Source of the DNA: an uncultured Psychroserpens sp. | Lineage (GTDB): Bacteria; Bacteroidota; Bacteroidia; Flavobacteriales; Flavobacteriaceae | DNA length: 64,000 bases | NCBI RefSeq assembly: GCF_947492715.1 | Contig: NZ_CANLNS010000006.1 | Location: 62,001 to 126,000, forward strand | Direction of reading: 5' to 3' | Shown: positions 35,292-40,966 of the stretch, one piece after another | How positions within the stretch are numbered: the first letter of the stretch is position 1 | Layout: each line of letters opens with the position of its first letter | Translations under genes and position numbers: made by a program | The notes under the pieces: generated by a model | Databases searched by the model: none | The model's input: the letters and a program-made list of their open reading frames with translations, nothing else | What the model was told of the DNA's origin: nothing

Positions 35292-35566
35292 TACATTTTA
35301 ACAAACCTCATAAATTGAAAAGAAAAATAGTACAAATAACTATAACCATAGGAATTTTAATTTCTGCTAAGTTTTGGATTGGAGTTTATACTCATGATGA
35401 ATTTGGGCGGAAAAATATATTTATTAAACATAAACCTATTTGGAAAACGTTTTTCTATTCACCAAGAGGAATGAGTGATTTAGAATTATCGGAAATGTCT
35501 ACCGAACATAAGGAAGAACAGAAGATGTTTGATGAATTTGTTCTTAAGAATCAATCAATGGAATAA
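35288..35566 (+). CDS. Cassette gene: small membrane protein of unknown function
   Basis: A 92-aa frame with one hydrophobic segment near the N-terminus (IVQITITIGILISAKFWIGV) and a charged C-terminal tail (SDLELSEMSTEHKEEQKMFDEF). The only early start is a GTG at 35288, which falls inside the right end of attC-like site 1; a TTG at 35315 is the alternative. The next gene begins 1 bp after its stop, so both form one two-gene cassette. I do not recognise a family. Confidence 0.5.
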   Translation: MVHFNKPHKLKRKIVQITITIGILISAKFWIGVYTHDEFGRKNIFIKHKPIWKTFFYSPRGMSDLELSEMSTEHKEEQKMFDEFVLKNQSME

Positions 35567-35567
35567 A

Positions 35568-36071
35568 ATGATTCAAGCCAAACATTGTGATTTATGTGAA
35601 CATCCCAAAAGAAGTCTAAAAAAGGGATTGACTTGCGGTTTGACTAATAAAAAACCTGATTTCAAGATTTCTTGTTCCGATATTAAATTCAGTAATTCAT
35701 TTAAAGAGTATCTACCAGAATTATCAAATCAAATTGAAAATGTAAAAAAAAGAAAAGCATTTGCTTATTTGACATTTATTCTGGCAAGCCTTTTGGGTTT
35801 AATTATAATTGTTGGAAGTTATCCTATACTAGAAAAAGCTTTAAAAAAAGATCATCCATATTCCATTTGGAAACATTTAGAAGTTGTTCTTTTTTTTTAT
35901 TTTGTTGGAAGTGGTATAATATCAATGGGATTGTGGTCTTTATATAAACATAGAAAGGCATTAAAAAAACTCGAATCCGAAAAAAGAGAGTTAAATATGG
36001 TTCTTAGCAATTATAAACTTGACATTGAATCATTAAACAGTAAAAAAACACCACCACAACAACGTGTATAA
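35568..36071 (+). CDS. Cassette gene: two-TM protein with cysteine-rich N-terminus
   Basis: 167 aa from the ATG at 35568. Residues 7-36 contain CDLCEHPKRSLKKGLTCGLT and a further Cys, spaced like a small zinc-binding motif. Two TM helices follow (about 74-94 and 107-130), then a coiled coil (KHRKALKKLESEKRELNMVL). The stop codon lies inside attC-like site 2 (CGTGTATAA supplies the TAA), as is common for integron cassettes. An upstream start at 35529 would overlap the preceding gene and is less likely. Function unknown. Confidence 0.6.
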   Translation: MIQAKHCDLCEHPKRSLKKGLTCGLTNKKPDFKISCSDIKFSNSFKEYLPELSNQIENVKKRKAFAYLTFILASLLGLIIIVGSYPILEKALKKDHPYSIWKHLEVVLFFYFVGSGIISMGLWSLYKHRKALKKLESEKRELNMVLSNYKLDIESLNSKKTPPQQRV

Positions 36072-36175
36072 CTAATTATTCGCCCAGCTTGTACTCGGAA
36101 AATCCTGCGGATTTCCCTAATGGTTCGTTTTCTTTTGCTAACTTAGTTCATACTAACCAAACCATATACGAACAC
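36054..36175 (+). repeat. attC-like site 2, right end missing
   Basis: Left end CCACAAC (36054) is complementary to the GTTGTGG that begins this cassette in site 1. The inner 86 bp (36090-36175) is identical to site 1, but the 12 bases GTTGTGGTACAT that follow in site 1 are absent, so the recombination core is lost. Confidence 0.6.
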
Positions 36176-36196
36176 TTTAACACACCTATAAAAACA

Positions 36197-36844
36197 TTGA
36201 GAACTACAATAATTTTATTTCTAATTTTAGTTTCATGTCTTTCTTTTGGACAAGGAAATGGACTTTATAAGTTTCGGTCTGAAAATGGTAAATATGGATT
36301 TATGGACAAACATGGAAAAATTCAAATAAAAGCAGAATACTTATTTGTAAACGATTTCGATGGAGGTATTTGCAAAGTTTCCAAAGAAATTAATAACAAA
36401 AATTACAAATGGATTTTTATAAACACCTTGGGACAAATAACAAGTTCAGATAAAAAAAACTTCCGAAGTGCAAACAATTACAGTTCTGAAACAAAAGCTA
36501 AGGTCGGATTTACATCTGATACATTTGTTCCTTTTCAAAAAAATGGATTATTAGGTTTTAAAGGCGATAATGGCAGAGTAATAATTGAACCCAAATTTTA
36601 TAAAGTTGATAAATTTAAGAACGGAGTATGTGCAGTGAGAGTAAATCAAGTACAATTTGAAGTTGCAGGAGATTATTTCTTTAATGCCTTGATTGACGAA
36701 AATGGAAAGGTTCTAATTGAAATCGAAATGCATTGCTATATGGGTTTCCAAGGAGAATTAATCGAATTCTATGGAGGGCCTCACTTCATTGGAGGAGTTT
36801 ACTATCTGAATAAAAACGGAAAAAAAATAAATCCAACTCAATAA
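36197..36844 (+). CDS. Cassette gene: exported WG-repeat protein
   Basis: About 215 aa if translation starts at the TTG at 36197, which places a signal peptide at the N-terminus (RTTIILFLILVSCLSFGQ). WG-type repeats follow: LYKFRSENGKYGFMDKHGKI, GLLGFKGDNGRVIIEPKFYK and NALIDENGKVLIEI. The frame is open further left to 36089, but that portion is attC-like repeat sequence. No ATG is available, perhaps because the deletion in site 2 removed it. WG-repeat proteins have diverse or unknown functions; an envelope location is inferred. Confidence 0.6.
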   Translation: MRTTIILFLILVSCLSFGQGNGLYKFRSENGKYGFMDKHGKIQIKAEYLFVNDFDGGICKVSKEINNKNYKWIFINTLGQITSSDKKNFRSANNYSSETKAKVGFTSDTFVPFQKNGLLGFKGDNGRVIIEPKFYKVDKFKNGVCAVRVNQVQFEVAGDYFFNALIDENGKVLIEIEMHCYMGFQGELIEFYGGPHFIGGVYYLNKNGKKINPTQ

Positions 36845-36935
36845 ACAGCGTGTATAGTTAATCGCTTTTTCTGTGTGTACTCGGACACGAGCCAAGCGAA
36901 CTAGTGAAGCAAACCATACACGAACATGTCGTATG
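36845..36935 (+). repeat. attC-like site 3 (short form)
   Basis: Left inner arm GCGTGTATAG pairs with CATACACG. The right end GTCGTATG is complementary at 7 of 8 positions to CATACAAC, the left end of site 4. The central CTTTTGCTAACTTAG block is absent and the site is only about 91 bp. Confidence 0.55.
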
Positions 36936-37000
36936 CTATATAACTGATAAATAATAACAGATTTGAATAGAATTAATAATTTAATATAAAATATAATATT

Positions 37001-37285
37001 ATGGGAATTTTTTCGTCACATGGGAATGAAATCAAAGTTAGGTCTGAAATAAAATCTAATCCGAATACATATGAATGTTTACGAATTTGGATGAATCAAG
37101 GAGCACCCGAAATCTTTGCCGAACCTATAAAAGAAACACCTGACCCAAGAGCTTGGGGTTCTGTTCTAGCGGATGCAGTTGCCCTTGTGTCTAGCCACAA
37201 TGCAACAAACGATAGTGAACGCAAAGAAGCTATGAAGCAAATTCAGGGGATGTTTAATTCACTAATCGATGGTTGGGTCAAGTAA
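37001..37285 (+). CDS. Cassette gene: DUF5076-like small protein
   Basis: A 94-aa soluble protein. The segment ECLRIWMNQGAPEIFAEPIK followed by DPRAWGSVLADAVALVSSHN matches the DUF5076 pattern (L-R-V/I-W, then DPxAWGxxLxDxxxH). The family has no assigned biochemical function and is best known from Proteobacteria, so its presence in a flavobacterial cassette would be consistent with transfer. A conventional ATG start lies about 65 bp after site 3. No signal peptide or membrane segment is seen. Confidence 0.55.
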   Translation: MGIFSSHGNEIKVRSEIKSNPNTYECLRIWMNQGAPEIFAEPIKETPDPRAWGSVLADAVALVSSHNATNDSERKEAMKQIQGMFNSLIDGWVK

Positions 37286-37291
37286 ATAGGA

Positions 37292-37404
37292 CATACAACA
37301 ATTGGTATCAGTAATTGCTTGTTCACACTTACTTCTGAAAATCCTCACGATTTTTCAGTTTGGTGTGTACTTACAAAGTTAAGTGCTAAACCACGTAACT
37401 GGCC
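37292..37404 (+). repeat. attC-like site 4 (diverged)
   Basis: Left end CATACAAC. A central hairpin CTGAAAATC/GATTTTTCAG lies at 37335-37358 with outer CACAC/GTGTG arms. The right end is ambiguous (GTTAAGT at 37379 fits GTTRRRY; GTAACTGGCC follows at 37395). Confidence 0.45.
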
Positions 37405-37461
37405 ATAACACAAACACATAGCACATTACCAAATAAGCGCAACACTTTAAACAAAAAAAAT

Positions 37462-37995
37462 ATGAATACAGAATCAACTTCATTTCCGAAAGAGGGCATT
37501 CCCATTTCAAATGCAGGATTAGTCCTGCTAAATAATTATGTTTTAATGTTGCTAGAGCGCTTGGGAGCAATAAAAGACAATGCTTTTATATCAGATAGTG
37601 CGCAGTTGGATGCAGTACATTACTTGCAATATATCGTTACAGGACAAAGCCAAACAGAAGAATCTTTATTACCATTGAATAAGGTATTGGTAGGGCTCTC
37701 GCCCAATACGCCAGTAAAAAATAGTATTGATATGACTGAGACACAAAAACAACTCATTGACGGGATGATTACATCTACTATTAGTTTTTGGACAGCTATT
37801 GGAGACGCTTCTATAATGGGTTTTCGCGGAAATTGGTTGGTACGAGATGGTATTTTGAGAGAGACCGAAAACCATTGGGAACTAACCGTCGAAAAAAGAG
37901 CCTATGATGTATTATTGATCAAATCACCATTTTCGTTTTCAATAATAAAGCTACCATGGATGGAAAAACCATTGCATGTTACTTGGCCATTTTAA
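37462..37995 (+). CDS. Cassette gene: isolated CIS tape-measure protein C-terminal domain
   Basis: A 177-aa protein matching the C-terminal domain of contractile injection system tape-measure proteins (CIS_TMP). It begins with GIPISNAGLVLLNNYVLMLL, continues with QLDAVHYLQYIVTGQSQTEE and LLPLNKVLVGL, then ISFWTAIGDASIMGFRGNWLVRDG, and ends IIKLPWMEKPLHVTWPF. Full CIS_TMP proteins are usually much longer, with the variable ruler region N-terminal to this domain. The conventional ATG and intact end suggest a deliberately short protein. No other CIS gene is in the window. Adaptor, decoy or interference roles are possible but speculative. Confidence 0.75.
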   Translation: MNTESTSFPKEGIPISNAGLVLLNNYVLMLLERLGAIKDNAFISDSAQLDAVHYLQYIVTGQSQTEESLLPLNKVLVGLSPNTPVKNSIDMTETQKQLIDGMITSTISFWTAIGDASIMGFRGNWLVRDGILRETENHWELTVEKRAYDVLLIKSPFSFSIIKLPWMEKPLHVTWPF

Positions 37996-38001
37996 AACAA
38001 A

Positions 38002-38107
38002 GTCACAACAACATGCATAATTTGTAGCGCATTCTGTATTTACCTGTTTTCTTTTGCTAACTTAGTTCTAGCCTATGTAAACGATACCATACGCGAAGAC
38101 GTTGTAT
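38002..38107 (+). repeat. attC-like site 5
   Basis: Left end GTCACAAC (38002) and right end GTTGTATC (38101) pair at most positions. The centre contains TTTTCTTTTGCTAACTTAG and the right inner arm CATACGCGAAGAC. Confidence 0.6.
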
Positions 38108-38131
38108 CACATTTAGACTTGCTCTGACGAA

Positions 38132-38527
38132 ATGAACAAAATTACCCTAATATTAATTATTGGCTTAATAATAATTGTTTTCAATTGGTTATCAGGTTAT
38201 ATAAGTACTACATTTTTATCATCAAAATATGAATCGAAAGAATCAAAAAATTATCTGGCATCAAATAGATTAAAGTTTAAAAAGTTAATTCGTGATACAA
38301 AAAAACTAAGAGTAAAAAGCGAAGTGCTTAGAGACAACAGATCTTTTTTACGTAAAGTATATTCTACTAGATGTCTACATATTCTTATCGTAACATCTGA
38401 AATAAATAATAAAGACGCAGTTTTATGGGTTGAAATACTGTGGTCTTGGAGTTTAATGCCTGCAAAAAAAAGAGAATTGAGATACTTTAAAGAAACCAAT
38501 ACTGACATTATAAATCATCTGATGTAG
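38132..38527 (+). CDS. Cassette gene: N-terminally anchored protein of unknown function
   Basis: 131 aa with one strong N-terminal TM helix (ITLILIIGLIIIVFNWLSGY), then a basic helical region (KFKKLIRDTKKLRVKSEVLR) and a C-terminal hydrophobic/aromatic segment (DAVLWVEILWSWSLMPAKK). No known domain is recognised. It is the only gene in its cassette and has a clear ATG 25 bp after site 5. Confidence 0.55.
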   Translation: MNKITLILIIGLIIIVFNWLSGYISTTFLSSKYESKESKNYLASNRLKFKKLIRDTKKLRVKSEVLRDNRSFLRKVYSTRCLHILIVTSEINNKDAVLWVEILWSWSLMPAKKRELRYFKETNTDIINHLM

Positions 38528-38534
38528 AATAAAA

Positions 38535-38641
38535 GTGCAACAACAACTGTATATTTAATAATTCCTTCTGTGTTTACTTGTTTTCTTTTGTTAATTTAGT
38601 TCTTACCAACTCAACTATTAATAGACTAACGCGTTAGGCGC
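38535..38641 (+). repeat. attC-like site 6, with consensus core
   Basis: Left end GTGCAAC (38535). The centre has TTTTCTTTTGTTAATTTAG. The right end GCGTTAGGCGC includes GTTAGGC at 38633, an exact fit to GTTRRRY. Confidence 0.65.
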
Positions 38642-38662
38642 AATAATAAAAAGTCATTGCCT

Positions 38663-39247
38663 GTGAGCATTATTAGACCATCAGCATCTGAAATTGAGAA
38701 ATACATTCAAAAATGGCATTCACTAGATAATTATGCACTACAAGAAAGAAGTTTAAATAAGCTCTTTATTAAAACCTATCCTCTCAATAACGACTTAGAT
38801 AATGTCCTTATTAAAGTCTGTTCGCTTAATGACTTCTATAGCACTAATATATTTTCTCCTTTTAAAGTTGCAAAGCATATTGTGTCATTAAAAATTGATG
38901 AACGATTAAAACGTAAGGATTTAAGTTTAGTTAATGATATTGCGTTAGTCAAAATGAAACAAAACAAAGAAATCAATTTCTATTCTTTTGCCACTAAATA
39001 CTGCAGCCATCATGATCCATTAACATATCCAATCTATGACAGTTATGTAGATAAATTGTTAATGGCTTTAAAAAGACTCGATAAGTTTAGTGATTTTAGA
39101 AAAGTTGATCTAAAAAACTACAAAGAATATAATAGAATATTGACGGACTTTCAAAATAGATATTCTCTTCATAAATATACTCTAAAGGATATAGATAAAT
39201 ACCTTTGGCAAGCGGGTAAAGAACACTTTGGTGGTAATTACAAATAA
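38663..39247 (+). CDS. Cassette gene: cytosolic protein of unknown function
   Basis: About 194 aa from a GTG at 38663 (a TTG at 38657 is the alternative). The protein is predominantly helical with the conserved-looking stretch FYSFATKYCSHHDPLTYPIYDSYVDKLL, preceded by LNDFYSTNIFSPFKVAKHIV. This layout is faintly reminiscent of helix-hairpin-helix DNA-glycosylase folds, but no catalytic residues can be assigned, so I leave it unnamed. It begins about 25 bp after site 6. Confidence 0.6.
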   Translation: MSIIRPSASEIEKYIQKWHSLDNYALQERSLNKLFIKTYPLNNDLDNVLIKVCSLNDFYSTNIFSPFKVAKHIVSLKIDERLKRKDLSLVNDIALVKMKQNKEINFYSFATKYCSHHDPLTYPIYDSYVDKLLMALKRLDKFSDFRKVDLKNYKEYNRILTDFQNRYSLHKYTLKDIDKYLWQAGKEHFGGNYK

Positions 39248-39258
39248 TTTTATACATC

Positions 39259-39375
39259 GCATAACAACGTGTATAGTCAATTACTTGTTCCGTGGGCACT
39301 ACGAAAACTCTACAAATCCCCTCTGATTTGTTTTCTTTTACTAACTTAGTTCCAGCCAATACAAACGCGTTATTA
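39259..39375 (+). repeat. attC-like site 7 (last of the array)
   Basis: Left end GCATAAC (39259) pairs better with GTTAGGC, the start of its own cassette in site 6 (6 of 7), than with its present right end GTTATTA (39369; 5 of 7). The centre has TTTTCTTTTACTAACTTAG and left inner arm ACGTGTATAG. Confidence 0.65.
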
Positions 39376-39407
39376 ACCAGTCAAAATAAAGTTTATAATT
39401 TAGAATT

Positions 39408-39770
39408 ATGCTAACAGACATCCATCCGAAGTTACCAATGCGTGACAAAAATATTACCAAAGAATTTTATAAAAACAATTTAGGATTTAATGTATTCGGT
39501 AGTGCCGACTTTGATGGTTATTTAATGATGGAAAAAGATCAAATTCAAATTCACTTCTTTGAATTTAAAGCAATAGACCCTAAAGAAAACTATGGAATGG
39601 TATACATCAGAACTGACAACATCGATAGTTTTTACCAATCACTATTAGATAACAACACACAAATACATCCAAATGGACCGTTAGAGATTAAACCTTGGGG
39701 ACAAAAAGAATTTTCTATACTCGACCCAGACAGCAACCTTTTAACCTTTGGGCAGAGCATTTCAACATAA
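39408..39770 (+). CDS. VOC/glyoxalase-fold protein (bleomycin-resistance-like)
   Basis: A 120-aa single-unit VOC protein: LPMRDKNITKEFYKNNLGFNV, DGYLMMEKDQIQIHFFEF, MVYIRTDNIDSFYQSLLDN and the closing EFSILDPDSNLLTFGQ. The layout is that of bleomycin-binding proteins, which sequester drugs, but housekeeping VOC proteins look alike. It starts 33 bp after attC-like site 7 and may be the last cassette gene or the first chromosomal gene. The nitroreductase follows 18 bp downstream. Confidence 0.85.
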   Translation: MLTDIHPKLPMRDKNITKEFYKNNLGFNVFGSADFDGYLMMEKDQIQIHFFEFKAIDPKENYGMVYIRTDNIDSFYQSLLDNNTQIHPNGPLEIKPWGQKEFSILDPDSNLLTFGQSIST

Positions 39771-39787
39771 TTTAGATCAAAAAAAGT

Positions 39788-40480
39788 ATGGAATCACCAG
39801 ATCATATAATCATCAATGGATACAGACATAATTCTTTTGAAACAGAATTATTTTCTGAGCATGAATTAATCCATAAAAGTAAAACCTTTCATAATTGGCT
39901 AGACAAACGTAGGTCTGTAAGAGATTTTTCTGATAAGGCTATCCCTAAAGAGGTTATCGAAAACCTAATTAAAAGTGCGTCTACTGCGCCTTCTGGTGCT
40001 CACAAACAACCTTGGACATTCTGTGCTGTGTCTAACCCAATTTTAAAATCCAAAATTCGTAAAGAAGCAGAAATTGAAGAAAAGGAAAGTTACGAAAACA
40101 GAATGAGTGAACGCTGGAAAAAGGACTTAGAACCCCTGGCTACTGATATGCATAAACCTTTTTTAGACGTTGCGCCTTGGTTAATTATCGCATTTAAAAA
40201 AGTATACGAATTTGGAGATGACGGAACAAAGCATAATAACTACTACGTAAATGAATCTATCGGAATTGCTTGTGGTATGTTAATTTCTGCGATTCACGAT
40301 GCTGGTTTAGTTACCCTTACACATACGCCTAGTCCAATGAATTTCTTGGCCAAAACCTTGAATAGACCTAGTAACGAAAGAGCATTTTTATTACTTCCAA
40401 TAGGTTACCCAAAATTTCCAACATATGTGCCCGATTTGAAACGAAAAGCACTAGATGAAGTTGCCATTTTTTATGAGTAA
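39788..40480 (+). CDS. Nitroreductase-family flavoenzyme, iodotyrosine-deiodinase-like
   Basis: A 230-aa FMN-dependent protein. RRSVRDFSDKAIPKEVI and STAPSGAHKQPWTFCAVSN form the FMN site. The insert KEAEIEEKESYENRMSERWK matches the active-site lid of the iodotyrosine deiodinase (IYD) subgroup, where E-x(3)-Y-x(3)-K residues contact halotyrosine. The end (RPSNERAFLLLPIGYP) is also IYD-like. Bacterial IYD homologues dehalogenate halotyrosines or reduce related substrates; the natural role is uncertain. Probably co-transcribed with the VOC gene. Confidence 0.85.
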   Translation: MESPDHIIINGYRHNSFETELFSEHELIHKSKTFHNWLDKRRSVRDFSDKAIPKEVIENLIKSASTAPSGAHKQPWTFCAVSNPILKSKIRKEAEIEEKESYENRMSERWKKDLEPLATDMHKPFLDVAPWLIIAFKKVYEFGDDGTKHNNYYVNESIGIACGMLISAIHDAGLVTLTHTPSPMNFLAKTLNRPSNERAFLLLPIGYPKFPTYVPDLKRKALDEVAIFYE

Positions 40481-40600
40481 TAGAACATCATAATACTTCA
40501 GTTAAAACCTTACTGCTCATAACACTAAGACTTCTCTCTAAGTTCCGTGACTTATATAGAGGCCTGAAACAGGTTGTCCTATCCTAAAACTCTCTAAAAA

Positions 40601-40618
40601 ATACGTAGTTCTACGTAT
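40601..40618. promoter_or_regulatory. TACGTA palindrome, right copy
   Basis: ATACGTAGTTCTACGTAT has perfect 8-bp arms (ATACGTAG/CTACGTAT) around TT and differs by one base from the copy at 30331. It lies 162 bp before the small DUF1737-like gene in a 299-bp non-coding stretch that shows no other feature. Confidence 0.45.
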
Positions 40619-40779
40619 TGTATTGCATTCACTTTCAAAGTAATTTTAAGTACAACTATTATTTGAAGCTGATAACTTCTCTTTTGGACGATTACTTATA
40701 AAAACATGAAGGAGTTATTGTTTTCACACAATTAAATACAACAGATTTAAAACAGAACCTAACATAAAAACGATAAGAA

Positions 40780-40941
40780 ATGGAGTTACATTGTATGATA
40801 GCACAAGGAAGGTCAACTCAAGACCTTTGGGAAGAAGTGCATTCAAGGGTCCAAGAAGGTTGGACGCCTCAAGGAGGTGTCGCTGTGGCTAACGCGTCAA
40901 GTTTGATATTTCTTCAAGCATTGGTGATGAAAGTAGAATGA
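40780..40941 (+). CDS. DUF1737-like small protein (53 aa)
   Basis: The frame encodes MELHCMIAQGRSTQDLWEEV, then HSRVQEGWTPQGGVAVANAS and LIFLQALVMKVE. The pattern 'L...V...V.EGW.P.GG(V/I)AV....F.QA(L/M)' is that of DUF1737 (short proteins of unknown function, usually 50-70 aa). It has an intact ATG and TGA. It stands apart from its neighbours and faces the DUF2207 gene tail-to-tail. Function unknown. Confidence 0.7.
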   Translation: MELHCMIAQGRSTQDLWEEVHSRVQEGWTPQGGVAVANASSLIFLQALVMKVE

Positions 40942-40966
40942 GTAGATGCCTCATTTAAAAACACAA

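Larger units (their letters stand above)
35163..39375 (+). mobile_element. Integron-like cassette array without integrase in the window
   Basis: Seven imperfect palindromic sites (about 90-130 bp each) separate single genes or gene pairs, all on the plus strand, with cassettes of roughly 0.5-0.9 kb. Site ends are complementary (for example CCACAAC...GTTGTGG in site 1), inner arms GTGTATA/TATACG pair, and one right end (GTTAGGC, 38633) fits the attC core GTTRRRY exactly. For several cassettes the left end pairs with the left arm of the cassette's own downstream site, as in integrons. No tyrosine recombinase or attI is present, so this would be a CALIN-type array or a different system using similar folded sites. 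Confidence 0.6.

Noticed and set aside
35288-36071. Frameshift between the 92-aa and the following two-TM gene
   Set aside because: The first gene ends in a stop 1 bp before an ATG that starts a plausible independent protein; no shared domain spans the junction.
36089-36196. Upstream extension of the WG-repeat gene to 36089
   Set aside because: This part translates attC-like repeat sequence, and the signal peptide begins only after residue 36.
37462-37995. Part of a contractile injection system or prophage cluster
   Set aside because: No sheath, tube, baseplate, spike, ATPase or phage structural gene is found anywhere in the window.
35163-39375. The repeats as a CRISPR array
   Set aside because: Repeats are about 100 bp, imperfect, palindromic and separated by whole genes of 0.3-0.8 kb, with no short uniform spacers and no cas genes.
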